A stretch of 64,000 bases of DNA from Pithys albifrons albifrons (lineage: Eukaryota; Chordata; Aves; Passeriformes; Thamnophilidae), in the NCBI RefSeq assembly GCF_047495875.1, contig NC_092470.1:20200001-20264000 (forward strand), read 5' to 3'. Below are positions 37,341 to 48,362 of the stretch, in pieces; position 1 is the first letter of the stretch; each line of letters begins with the position of its first letter. A program made the position numbers and the translations under genes. The notes under the pieces are model-generated. The model worked only from the letters and a program-made list of their open reading frames with translations. It was not told the DNA's origin and did not search any database.

Positions 37341-37457
37341 GATCACCAGCCCAGGGCACTCTGTGCCCTGGGCTGGTGATCACAGTGGGGTTGGATCAAG
37401 GGTTGGACTTGCTGATCTTGGAGGTCTTTTCCAACCCAATCCATTCTATGATTCTAA
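37323..37457 (+). mobile_element. Fold-back and terminal CR1 tail
   Basis: The palindrome at 37,323-37,399 is followed by GGTTGGACTTGCTGATCTTG and a tail ending CCATTCTATGATTCTA. Confidence 0.92.
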
Positions 37458-37460
37458 ATC

Positions 37461-38478
37461 AGAGCTGGGATTTGAGTGTGATTTCCACAATTCCAGGAAA
37501 AAGCAGAATTTAAGATCTGCTGCATTCTTCCCAATCCATCTTTGTCTGTATTTAAGTAGCATTTTACCCTTTCAGGAGAGGTGTGTGGGAAAGGCAGATA
37601 TGAACAACCCTGCAAGTATTTCTTTAATGGGTAAATTCAGGGCAATACAGTGTCTTGTTTCAAGCTCCACTTTGCATTTCTGCCCTGAGGGACAGCCTGT
37701 GGTTCCAGGCTGGCTTGGACAGGCTTTAATGAATGTGAAATAACTGTTTGGGAGCAGCTCGTGCTTTCAACTTCATAAATATACATTGTGGTGATGGTAG
37801 AGGAGACCTCAAGATTATAATTATTTGAAAAAACACTTTCCTGGTGCTTAGCAAAGCAAAGCAGTTCATTGTATCAGGAGATGCAGCTCCCTGTGCCTGG
37901 AAAGCTGCAATTCCAGGGAATAATCAGAAAGATGCATCGTGGCTGATGAACAGGCTGGTGCTCCAAAGCTCAGAGACCTGCTGGGGTGTTTTTGAGCAGA
38001 GGGATGAGTCATTTAACATTTACCTACGTGGTTTGGAGGTCCAGAAGGAGCTTCCTGTGCCAGTTATTTCTGGGTCCCTCTCCAGGGTTGTCAGATTGGT
38101 TAGAGGAAAAGGGCTTGTACTCCTGAGCTCTGTGGTGGGGGGTGGTTGCCATTATGTGGAATCTTTTATCTGCTTTATTCTTGATTTTAATCTAGAGCAG
38201 AATCAGCTTTGGCACTTTGGAGGAATAAAAGTAGATAAGATTATAAACTGTTGTGGTGTAAATTGTCAAAAAGTGATTAATCCTGGGAGCTCTTTATTTA
38301 TTTGTTGTTCTGGTGTGGATGGTCTCCAACACAGAGCAGCTTTGTTGGTTGTGGTGCAAACTCTGTAGGCAAAGCTGAAGAGTTGTCTTCCTGTTCAGGG
38401 TTTCTGGGACAGGAATGTGGGTGGCAGGTCTGCAAAGCTTCAAGCCCTTGTGTTGGGCTGCCTGGATGGTGTCTCAGT
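37461..38478. other. SMAD3: Unique intron 1 sequence
   Basis: No gene or known repeat. A TGAGTCA (AP-1-type) site occurs at about 38,004. Single motifs like this are weak evidence. Confidence 0.4.
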
Positions 38479-39270
38479 GCTCAGAGAAGAGCAACGAGGC
38501 TGGAGAAGGGACTGGAGCACAAGAGCTGTGGGAAGAGGCTGAGGGAGCTGGGGATGTTCAGCCTGGAGAAGAGGAGGCTCAGAGGTGACCTCAGCACTGT
38601 CTGGAACTGCCTGAAGGGAAGTTCCAGCCACCTCCCTCAGCCTCTCCCCACAGCACTTGTGCTCCAGTCCCTTCTCCAGCCTCGTTGCTCTTCTCAGTTG
38701 AGTTGAAAGAGACCTCTGAGATCATCAAATCCAACCCTTGATCCAACCCCACTGGGATCACTCTGTGCCCTGGGCTGGTGATCACAGTGGGGTTGGATCA
38801 AGACATGGTGGCTTCTCTGTCCCTGGAGGTGTTTCAGAGGACACTCAGTGCCACATCCAGTCCCTTCTCCAGCCTCGTTGCTCTTCTCAGTTGAGTTGGA
38901 AGAGACCTCTGAGATCATCAAATCCAACCCTTGATCCAACCCCACTGTGATGACCAGCCCAGGGCACAGAGTGCCCTGGGCTGGTCATCACAGTAGGGTT
39001 GGATCAAGAAATGGTGGATTCTCTGTCCCTGAAGGTGTTCAAGAAGACACTCAGTGCCACATCCAGTCCCTTCTCAAGCCTTGTTGCTCTTCTCTGGCCC
39101 CGCTCCAGCCCCTCAATCTTTTTCCTCAACTGAGGGGCCCAGAACTGAACACAACACTCAAGGTGTGGCCTCCCCAAGGCAGAGTCCAGGGGAAGGGTCA
39201 CTGCCCTGCTGGTCATGCTATTTCTGAACCAGGCCAGGATCCCCTTGACCTTCTTGGCCACCTGGGCAAC
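38479..39270. mobile_element. Rearranged CR1: sense fragment, inverted fragment, two fold-backs, antisense body
   Basis: Sense CR1 (38,485-38,628) is followed at once by its own reverse complement (about 38,638-38,698, ending TTCTCAGTTGAGTTG). Two palindromes follow (38,738-38,801 and 38,931-39,007) within a roughly 190-bp direct duplication. An antisense CR1 ORF2 segment then runs to about 39,270 (reverse-strand protein contains [20 protein letters not shown]). At 38,931-39,007 both palindrome arms carry a complementary substitution (GATGACC / GGTCATC instead of GATCACC / GGTGATC). Confidence 0.9.
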
Positions 39271-41140
39271 ACCAGGGAAGGTTTTCCCTCAGCCACATGA
39301 AAGGGCAGGAGGGTGGTGGGATGGGGCCAGTTGGCTGCTGGTGGAGCAGCCTGTGGTGAGCAGGACAATGCCTGGGTTGGCTTCCTCCTCCAGAACGTGG
39401 CCAGGCTCCTCATGTGCTGCAGCAAAATTTATGGGCCATTGGGATGTGCAGGGGTGGGATTTTTTTTGTTGGGTTTGAAAAGAAGGCTCAGCTTGCAGGA
39501 CGTTAGATGTTGATGCCAGATGTATTTGGATGTGGTTTGCTTTGTTCTCCAACAATAGGCAGTTTTAAAGAAAGAGGAATATTCCTTGTGCCCATATGTC
39601 CCATTGTTTCCAGCCTGGGTATAATCCTGGCTACAGGGCTCAGCATTATCATGCTGATTCTGCTTGCAGTGACTCACCCAGTTGGGTATTTGTCATCCAC
39701 TTTGTGGAATCTTTGATCTCTTGGCTCCTTTTCTGATCAGCTCTGGGGTTTGCCTCCTGTGCTGGAGTAGCTGCCTGGGTAAGGGAAGCAGTTCTGGAGG
39801 AGGCACTTCCATCACTGCACACCCACCACGTGCTTGAGCTCTTGGGTGTCAGCAATGAGTTGGTTCTGCTTCTTTCTGGTGTAATTTTTCATGGTGCTGT
39901 GTTTTGTCAGGATGGATTTCAAGGGGAAATAATATGTAGATTTAAAAAAAAATAATGGGAAACCAACAGCACGAATTTAAAAATATTTTTCTGAATACTC
40001 TGAAAATCCTCCTGAGTGACACTTGCTTTTAATGTAAGCTCAGCATCTCTTTCTTCCATGAGCACAGATAAAATGTGCTTTGAAAACACTGGGAAGCACT
40101 CAGGAACTCAGGCAAGTGAGGATCATTCAGCTTTTTTTCTTCCTTGGAATTCTCAGGTCTTAATTAATTTACCCAAGATGTCAGTGAGTGTCTTTCATTT
40201 CTCCCTGAGTTGGAATAAACAGACCCTGCAACACCATGTCCTGGCTGTGTGACCCAAACTTGAAACCATAATTGGATTAAATGTTTTCCTTTCCCATCGG
40301 GGATCTGGATAAAATGTCTTGTCTTTCAGTAGTTTTGTTTTGCCAGTGCTGGTTAAAGATCTTGGGCTGGTGGGGTTTGTTACAATGGGCTGAAGAGCAG
40401 ATGGCAACTATGGAAGTGTAAATGAGCAGCAGGTGACAGTTCTGGAGGGCTGTTATTGGTTGTGTTGGTACCACTGGAGGAAGACAAGACAAGACAAGTG
40501 TTAGATAATCAATAAAGGGAGAGCTGAACTTCTTGGAATCCTTTCACTCAGTTAACCCACCAAGAGTTCTTTCTTCTCTCCACTTACACTTTCTCTGTTT
40601 TTTGTTTTTTTTTTTTTATTCACCCAAATAACTTGTGTGAAACGTGGACAAAAATTCTTAGGCTTTATTGGAGTAAAATTTTTGTTTTTCAATGTTCTGT
40701 TCTTCTTTCCTGAGCTGTTCACATTCAGGCACCCAAAGTTGAGGAGGGAGGGAGGAGAGGGGGGCCAAACACCCCATCAGAAGAGCCTGAGGGGAGCAAT
40801 TTTTTGCTGACTTGGGAGTGGTGGTGACAGGTTTTGCAAAAAGTAACATCCTGTTTCCTTGGCCAAGCAAGCAGTGAATGTGAGTCAAGGTCTTTCGGGG
40901 AAAAAGTGGATTTAGTAATGCAGGATTATTGTGTTGGCTCACCAAGCTGGGTACCTGCTGGATCAAAGCTGCCCTGTGATGCATCAGAGGAGGTTCCAGG
41001 CCTTCCCAGAAGGGTCCTGGCAAAGGCAGCAGCAAAGGAAAAGGAGGTCTCTGGGCCTTCTGCAGCTCTTCTACAGCAAAAAGTACTCGTTTTTTACCCA
41101 GTTTTAGGCAGTTACTCAAAATGGCAATCCCAGGAGAGGA
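39271..41140. other. SMAD3: Unique intron 1 sequence
   Basis: No gene seen. There is a short (AAGAC)n run at about 40,484-40,499 and a poly-T run near 40,605. Confidence 0.45.
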
Positions 41141-41141
41141 C

Positions 41142-41488
41142 CTGGGAGAGGCTGAGGGAGCTGGGGGTGTTCAGCCTGGAGAAGAGGAGGCTCAGAGGTG
41201 ACCTCAGCACTGTCTGGAACTCCCTGAAGGGAAGTTCTGGCCAGGTGGAGGTTGGTCTCTTCTCCCAGGCACTCAGCAATAGGACAAGGGGGCACGATGG
41301 GCTCAAGCTCTGCCAGGGGAAATTGAAGTTGGAGAGCAGAAAGAAATTCTTTGCAGAGAGAGTGCTCAGGGATTGGAATGGGCTGCCCAGAGAGGGGGTG
41401 GATTCCCCATCCCTGGAGGTTTTTCAGCTGAGCTTGGCCGTGGCACTGAGTGCCATGATCTGGTAAAGGGACTGGAGTTGGACCAAGG
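41142..41488 (+). mobile_element. CR1 3' end whose tail is replaced by a microsatellite
   Basis: The open ORF2 C-terminus runs to the stop near 41,466 and the first few bases of the tail (GGACTGGAGTTGGACCAAGG) are present. The remaining roughly 70 bp and ATTCTATG repeats are missing, and (CTCCCT)n begins abruptly. Confidence 0.9.
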
Positions 41489-41895
41489 CTCCCTCTCCCT
41501 CTCCCTCTCCCTCTCCCTCTCCCTCTCCCTCTCCCTCTCCCTCTCCCTCTCCCTCTCCCTGTTCTTCTCCCTCTCCCTGTTCTTCTCCCTTTCCCTCTCC
41601 CTCTCCCTGTCTCCCTCCCTTTCCCTCTCCCTTTCCCTTTCATTCTCCCTTTCCCTTTCATTCTCCCTTTCCCTCTCCCTCTCTGTCCGTCCCTCTCTCC
41701 CTGTCCCTCTCTCCCTGTCCTTCTCCCCCTCTCTCTGTCCCCCTGTCCCCCTCTCCCTGTCCCTCTCCCTCGTTCTGTCCCTCTCCCTCCCTCTGTCTCT
41801 CTGTCCCTCTGTCCCTTTCCCTCTGTCCCTTTCCCTCTCCCTCTCCGTCCCTGTCTCCCTCTCCCTGTCCCTCCCTCTCCTCTCCCTCTCCCCGG
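41489..41895. repeat. (CTCCCT)n polypyrimidine array
   Basis: Pure CTCCCT hexamers for about 70 bp, then a degenerate mix of CCCTTT, CCCTGT and CTCTGT to about 41,895. All-pyrimidine apart from scattered G and A. Confidence 0.97.
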
Positions 41896-41915
41896 GAGCA
41901 GGAGCAGGAGCAGGA

Positions 41916-41973
<58 letters not shown>
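41896..41973. repeat. (GGAGCA)n hexanucleotide array
   Basis: About 12 units of GGAGCA, with one GGAACA, directly after the pyrimidine array. The strand asymmetry flips at the junction. Confidence 0.97.
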
Positions 41974-41974
<1 letters not shown>

Positions 41975-42270
41975 GCCGGGGTGGCCTCCCGAGGCTCCTG
42001 CGCTGTTTCAGCGCTCAGGAATGCCGGGGCTCCGCTCCAGCGGGGCCGTGGGCGGTGTTTGCTTTGCGGTTCCTGCCGGGGGTGCGGGAGCTTTCAAAGC
42101 AAAGCAAAGCAAAGCAAAGCACTTGCTGAATGCGCGTTCGGCTGAATAATGGCCGCTTTATACACCGGTGATAAATGTGAGTCACAGCCCAGCAGAAGTT
42201 TCTTGTGTTGGTCATGGATTTGGTATCAAAAAAGGAGGCAGGACCGAGGGCAAGCGCGGGGTTTGGGTGC
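41974..42270 (+). promoter_or_regulatory. Isolated CpG-rich segment, candidate internal promoter
   Basis: The interval 41,974-42,170 is unusually CpG-rich for intron interior (around 17-20 CpGs by eye), includes an (AAAGC)n run (about 42,096-42,120), a TATA-like CTTTATAC (about 42,157) and an exact AP-1 site TGAGTCA (42,178-42,184). Human SMAD3 has alternative first exons downstream of exon 1, so an internal promoter is plausible. No matching alternative coding exon was recognised. Confidence 0.3.
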
Positions 42271-42650
42271 TCAGAGAGTGCAAAGTTCAACAGGGCTGAG
42301 CTTATGTTATGTGACATCTTTAAGCCTTTGGCTCTCTCCACTTAATGCCAGATATCTAATTTGGAAATATTTATTGTGACTGGCATATCTTTTAGAAGCC
42401 TGTCCTCACGGAAAAACTGTCATCCAGCTGCCCTTGGTTCTGTTCAGTGCCTTTTTTTCAGTGCTCCAGAGTTAAATGAATCATTTCTGCTTTCCTGTGG
42501 CTGCTGCAGAAAAGCTTGTAGGGTCTCAGCTGCCTTTCTGTGCTGGGTCGGGTTTGGCTTTGTTTTTCTTTCATTCTGGAATCAAAGATTCTGCAGAATG
42601 AGATGCCTGAAGGTGGATTCCTAGATTTTTAAAAGTATCTCTGAGCAACA

Positions 42651-43273
42651 GCCCCTCCCTCCCTCCCTCCCTCTCCTTCTCTCCCTCTCCTTCTCTCCCT
42701 CCTTACCTCCCTCCCTTCCCTCCTTCCCTCTCTCCCCTCCCTCCCTCTCCCCTCTCTCCCCTCCCTCCCTCTCCCCTCCCTCCCTCCCTCCCTCCCTCCC
42801 TCTCCCCTCCCTCCCTCCCTCCCTCCCTCCCTCCCTCCCTCCCTCCCTCCCTCTCCCCTCCCTCCCTCCCTCTCCCCTCCCTCCCTCCCTCTCCCCTCCC
42901 TCCCTCCCTCTCCCCTCCCTCCCTCTTCCCTCCCTCCCTCTTCCCTCCCTCCCTCCCCTCCCTCTTCCCTCCCTCCCTCCCTCCCTCCCTCCCTCCCTCC
43001 CTCCCTCCCTCCCTCCCTCCCTCTCCTTCTCTCCCTCTCCTTCTCTCCCTCTCCTTCTCTCCCTCCCTCCCTCCCTCCCTCCCTCTCTCCCTCCCTCTCT
43101 CCCTCCCTCTCTCCCTTCCCCCTCCCTCCCTCCTCCCTCCCTCCCTCCCTCTCTCTCCCTCCCTCTCTCCCTTCCCCCCCTCCCCCCCTCCCTCCCTCCC
43201 TCCCTCCCTCCCTCCCTCCCTCCCTCTCTCCCTCTCTCCCTCCCTCCCTCCCTCCCTCCCTCCCTCCCTCCCT
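42651..43273. repeat. (CCCT)n polypyrimidine tract
   Basis: About 620 bp of CCCT/CTCC tetramers with CTCCTTCT interruptions, almost purely pyrimidine on this strand. Confidence 0.98.
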
Positions 43274-45765
43274 GAGCACCTTTATATTTGTTTTTTCCCA
43301 GCCCCTCTCAGAGTCACACTTTGCTGACCTGATTTTTTTAGTGCTTTGTTATGGAATGAGGATGGAAATCAACATAAAAAAAAATAAAAAAAAGAAGAGG
43401 TTTGAGAACAGAATTTTTTTTCCAGCTGACTGTTTTTCCAACACTTTATTCTCTTTCTGCTTCTTTGCTGTTATTGCTCCTTCAATAGAGCAAAGCCCAG
43501 GACTCCATGTCTGGCTTGGTTAATCTGGATGCCAGAGACACTGAGATGCCTCCCTGGATTCAATATTTTTACACTCCCTGCTCTCAGCCCAGGATTTCCA
43601 GCTGTTGTGCCTGTCCTACCTTGGTGTTTGATCCCAAAAAAGTCCCCCATGGGAGCCCCTGGGCTGTAAAATCCAACAACAGGCTTTGCCTTTAGGAAAA
43701 AAACCCACAACCCCCAAACTCCATCATTGTACCAAGTCCCAGAAGGCCACGGAGAGCTTTGGGTGGGGACAGATGGGGTTGATTTGAAACAGAACTTTGC
43801 AAAGCTTTGCTGCTCTGGTTGGTCCCTGCTCTGCTCTTGGGCTTAACAGACTTGTTTGAAACTCTGCTTTGCTTTATTTTGAATTCCCTCGTGTCAGGCA
43901 CTGAGGTTCAGACCCAAAGGGAACCAACTCCAAGCTGAACTTCTTGCTCTGTTAAACTCCAAAGCCCTTCCTGGGCAGAGTGGATTAGAGAAATCCCTGT
44001 TCCTCTGCAGGAAAAAGGATTCCTGCCCTTGACTTCCGTGCAGCAAAGACCTTGAGCAGCACCAGAGAAGGTCACTGAGGCAAGTTCTTAATGAATGCAG
44101 AGGGGGAGGAATCCACAAATATTCCCAGGCTTTGTGGAAGATGAAAGGGGGGCTCTGCCTCTCGCTTTTAACGTCACTACTGGTAATAATGCAAAGCCGC
44201 AAAAAGGAAATTAAACGTTCAAAACCGTGTTACAATAACACTGAGAATTTGACTGGAGCCCACAGAGAGAGGGAAGAGAGTTCAAAGGGAAGACTGAACT
44301 TTGGGTGACCCTGATGTGCTTGGGAATTGCGACACAGTTTCTCTGTAATATCGGCCAAGTCTGAGCCTCTTCACCGGAGCGCAGAGGAAAAGGTTGGTGG
44401 CACCCTGGTGAAAATCGCAGCTATTCCTTGTGTGGTTTGTACAATGCTGAGAAGAGAGACTTGAAAATTGTCACTTGATACATCCAAGCTCCCAAGTGAC
44501 TCTCTGTGTCTCTATTTATATGATACCTACCAGAAAAGTTAGACAGAATAGTTTCTGTTTGGGTGTTTTTTCCCCCCCAGAGAAGGTGTATGAACAAAAT
44601 GTCCTCCCCTTGGGGGTTAAAATTCTGTTGTTCCTCTAAACCCTCAGGCTCTTGGGTTGTAAATCACTTCACTTGATAAATGTTTCTTATTAAAAACCAT
44701 TGAACTTTCCTGCTGCCTCTTCCTGGCTGGTGGTTTGACTGATTTTTTTTTCCTATTCTTGCTGTGCTATCTTGGTTTTGGTATGAATATGTGTGGGGGA
44801 AGCTTTTCTAGTGGGTTTTGTTTCTGCTAGTTTGGAGTTTGGTTACAGATGTTGGTATGTTTTGGCCCTGCACTTGAAATACTGTCAAGAAATGGAGCAC
44901 TTAACAAGCTGGGAAATTCTTGAGTTAATGAGTGCTGCCTTTCTCACAGGTGTTACAACTCTGTTTCACTTTTGGCTTCAGGAGGAGGTTTTAATCAGGG
45001 GTTTGGGTGTTTGCTGGTGTGTTGGCAGCCCCCAGAGTTGCTGTGCCAGCTGCCTCCCTCCCAGCTGGTGGAAGCTGTTCCTGCAGGAGGGACCAGGCTG
45101 GAACTGCAGTTTTACACCACTGTGAGTGAACTCCCAGCAGGAGTTTTTGGTGTGTTCACCCTTGGCCCCAGCAGAGCCCCTTCTCTGGGCCAGCAGCTCC
45201 ACACTGGGGCCTCCAGGTGCCCTTTGCTGTGCCCATCAGGGCACAACCCTCCCATCACCTTCCCTGCTGCTTGTGCTGAGCTCTCCCTTAAGCCTCTGGT
45301 GAGATGCCTTCTCCTTTTGGGATCTCCTGTCTCTTCTGCTTTTCACCAGGGCTGGTGAAGAGCTTCTCCCTAATGCTCTTCAAAGTGCTCCAGCCAAGCC
45401 CTTTTGAGAGCAAGTTGTGCACACACAGCCTGATGTGCTTGGCTGACCCCAAAACCCCAAACCCCAGGGCAGCCCAGGAGGTGCAGAGGTGTTTGTGGCC
45501 TGGTTGGAATCTGCAAATGAGTAATATGGTGTGCAGGAGGAACGTGAAGCTGCTCCCCTGGAGCCCTGAGGTCGTGCTTGGGTGGTTTGGAGTCACTGCC
45601 TGAGAGGAGGGAAGTCCCCAGAAGGTCCCCAGGTTGGTGGGGAAGCCGTGGGGACAGAGCTGAGCTGTCACCCCCTGCCAGCTGCTCTGGGTGGGGGACT
45701 CTGCTCAGGAGGGGTGCAAAGGTTGGTGCACAGAGGTTTTTCCTTGCCTGTACCCCTGGCTGTGC
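43274..45765. other. SMAD3: Unique intron 1 sequence
   Basis: No gene or known repeat. The part at 44,150-44,400 has a CRE-like AACGTCAC (about 44,170) and several CpGs in non-repetitive sequence, so it is a plausible but unproven conserved element. Confidence 0.4.
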
Positions 45766-45905
45766 AGAGATCAGCTCAGCTGGTTAAACTTGGCTGTAAC
45801 AATGCCAAGGTCATGGTTCAATCCCCTGTGTGGGCCATTGAGTTGAGAGTTGGACTCGATGGTCCTTGTGGGTCCCTCCCAGCTCAGAATAGTCTGGGAT
45901 TGTGT
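45766..45905 (+). mobile_element. tRNA-Ile-like SINE with CR1-type tail (TguSINE1-like)
   Basis: Same architecture as the copy at 20,541: box A-like AGCTCAGCTGG, box B-like GGTTCAATCCC (one G shorter upstream), a GTTGGACTCGATGGTCCTTG tail and an end at GTCTGGGATTGTG. Confidence 0.85.
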
Positions 45906-47314
45906 GACAATGATACAGATCTCTGACCTCCTCAGTCCCAGTGATGCCACCTGGAGAGGGGTGTCCTGCCCCTGTGGTTGTGCTCTGGGTGTGCCCCACC
46001 TTTGGCAGCGGGAGGAGGAGGTTTCTTGGCGAGGTGTGAAGTCTGCAACGTGGGCAGACTTTGGGTTTGTGTTGACTGTCTTGGAGAAGCTCCAGGGGAG
46101 CTCTTCTCCTCTGAGTAACTCTGGAGGCCTCCTGGACAGGCTGAGCAAATGGAATTCCCACAAGAGACACTCCAAAAAAATTTTTTTTTGGGAAATAACA
46201 GCCAATTAATAAGAGGCTGCTGCTGTATCGACTCACTCTGTACTCATTCAAAATATATTTGATTGTGCCAAACCACACAGAATAGATGGGACAAAGAGAT
46301 TAAACTTTGCAAGGGAGGGCTGAGGATTTAACTTTCCCAGTGACCTGTGAGAGACCCAGGGAGGGTGACTGGTCAAGGACAATCCACAGGATTCACTGCT
46401 GGAGCAACATGGGAATGATGTGGAACCCTGGACTGTGAGAAGATTTCTTAATAACTTTTTCTTTTTAAGTTACACTAAACAAATTATACACAGACATGAC
46501 TGGCCTGGTCCAGACCCCGTGTGCATTTCACAAACTCTTCCTGAGCTTTGGATCAGATCTTGAGTGTCCACAGAGGAACAGGGGAGGTGCCTGTTGGGAC
46601 TGTGTGTGTGCCCTGAGCTCTGCAGGGTGGGATGGGCAGCGTTGCCCCACAAGGTTTAAGGCAGGAGGACTGTTAACCAGCAGGGAAATTATTAAAAATG
46701 TCTGTATTAGAACAGTGGATGTGTAGTAAATATTACCCTTTGCTGTTGTTACAAAGAATTTCCTGTCTTGCCACCATGAGATGGAAGATAAAGTTGAGTG
46801 TTTCTTGTCGCAGTTACTTTTTCACAGAACACACCGGGGTGGTGTGGAAACAACATTGCACAGGAGGGAACTGGTAGGCTTGGAATTCTCTTCCTGTCAC
46901 AGCTGGCTCAGCATCCTTGCTTTGGAATGGAGCAAATAATCCTTGGGGCACTGAGAAAAGTGTGCCGAAGAGTGCCAGACACTTGGGTGCTGATGGAATG
47001 GGCACCACATAATTGCATGCATTACATATAAGATATAATTTTCCCTTTCAGCTTATTGAAAGGGGAAATGATGTTGCTTTGTGTTGGGTTGTGGTGTCAG
47101 GAGGGAAAGTTCAATGCTCAGTGTGGAATTCCAGCATTGTGAGGGATTTGTGCTTGGGGCTGGTGGAGCATCCTTGTGATGAGCAAAGCCAGTGTGTGCA
47201 GGCTCAGGTTTGGAGGGTGGGAGGGAGCAGCAAAGTGGGACTCTGTAAGCCATGCCCACAGTGTGCCCAGTGCCAGGAGGGGCAGTGGAGCTGCCCACTG
47301 ACCCTGCTGGGTGT
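45906..47314. other. SMAD3: Unique intron 1 sequence, nothing specific seen
   Basis: No coding exon or known repeat recognised. Confidence 0.45.
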
Positions 47315-47659
47315 GAAGAGCAACGAGGCTGGTGAAGGGACTGGAGCACAAGTGCTGTGGGGAGAGGCTGAGGGAGCTGGGGGTGTTCAGCCTGGAGAAG
47401 AGGAGGCTCAGAGGTGACCTCAGCACTGTCTGGAACTGCCTGAAGGGAAGTTCTGGCCAGGTGGGGGTTGGTCTCTTCTCCCAGGCACTCAGCAATAGGA
47501 CAAGGGGGCACGATGGGCTCAAGCTCTGCCAGGGGAAATTGAAGTTGGAGATCAGGTAGAAATTCTTTGCAGAGAGAGTGCTCAGGGATTGGAATGGGCT
47601 GCCCAGAGAGGGGGTGGATTCCCCATCCCTGGAGGTTTTTCAGCTGAGCTTGGCCGTGG
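47315..47659 (+). mobile_element. CR1 ORF2 fragment, sense half of an inverted pair
   Basis: Sense CR1 from AGCAACGAGGCTGGTGAAGG to the codons for LSLAV, where it breaks and joins an antisense CR1 at 47,660. It lacks stop and tail. Confidence 0.9.
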
Positions 47660-48120
47660 TCTCGTTGCTCTTCTCTGGCCCCCCTCCAGCCCCTCAATCT
47701 CTTGCCTCAACTGAGGGGCCCAGAACTGAACACAACACTCAAGGTGTGGCCTCCCCAAGGCAGAGTCCAGGGGAAGGGTCACTGCCCTGGGCCTGCTGGC
47801 CACGCTAGTTTGGATCCAGGCCAGGATCCCATTGGCCTTCTTGGCCACCTGGGCACACTGGTGGCTCCTGTTGAGCTTCCTGTCCCTCAGTCCCCCCAGG
47901 TCCCTCTGCCTGTCCCTCTCCAGCCACTCTGTGCCCAGCCTGGAGCTGCAGGGCTTGGGGTGGCCAAAGGGCAGGACCTGCACTTGGCCTTGTTGAACTC
48001 CATCCCAATGGAATCAGCCCATCTCTCCAGTCTCTCCAGACCCCTCTGCAGAGCCCTCCTGCCTTCCAGCAGCTCGACACTCCCGAGTACAAGCAGCCCA
48101 CAAGTTTGACAAGGTCAAAC
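47660..48120 (-). mobile_element. CR1 ORF2 fragment, antisense half of an inverted pair
   Basis: The reverse strand encodes a more upstream part of CR1 ORF2 than any other copy here: stretches HQCAQVAKKANGILAW and [20 protein letters not shown] are recognisable, with frame breaks. The 47,659/47,660 join is abrupt, as expected for a twin-priming-like or rearranged insertion. Confidence 0.88.
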
Positions 48121-48289
48121 CATCGATTTTGACAAGGCTTGTTCTTTATTTGTCGGTTTGGGGGCTTGGCTTTGGTTTTTTGGCAATGCAAGTTGCTTTT
48201 GCTTTGTGATCTTTGGGCATTGTTACTGGAAATGTGCCTATTTCCAGCAGTGAGGAACAGGCACTTGGATATTTCTGGTGTTGTGCCAC

Positions 48290-48362
48290 CTGTGTGGGTC
48301 ATTCACTCCAGAGCTGGACTCGCTGATCCTCGTGGGTCCCTTCCAGCTCGGAATGCTCTGGA
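48290..48362 (+). mobile_element. 5'-truncated SINE/CR1 tail
   Basis: TGTGTGGGTCATTCACTCCA then GAGCTGGACTCGCTGATCCTCGTGGG and TCCCTTCCAGCTCGGAATG match the 3' half of the tRNA-like SINEs. The tRNA head is absent. Confidence 0.7.

Noticed and set aside
36394..37383. 329-residue antisense ORF with WILTVGLDQDMVDSHS repeats
   Set aside because: Translation of the 34-bp minisatellite in three phases plus CR1 remnants.
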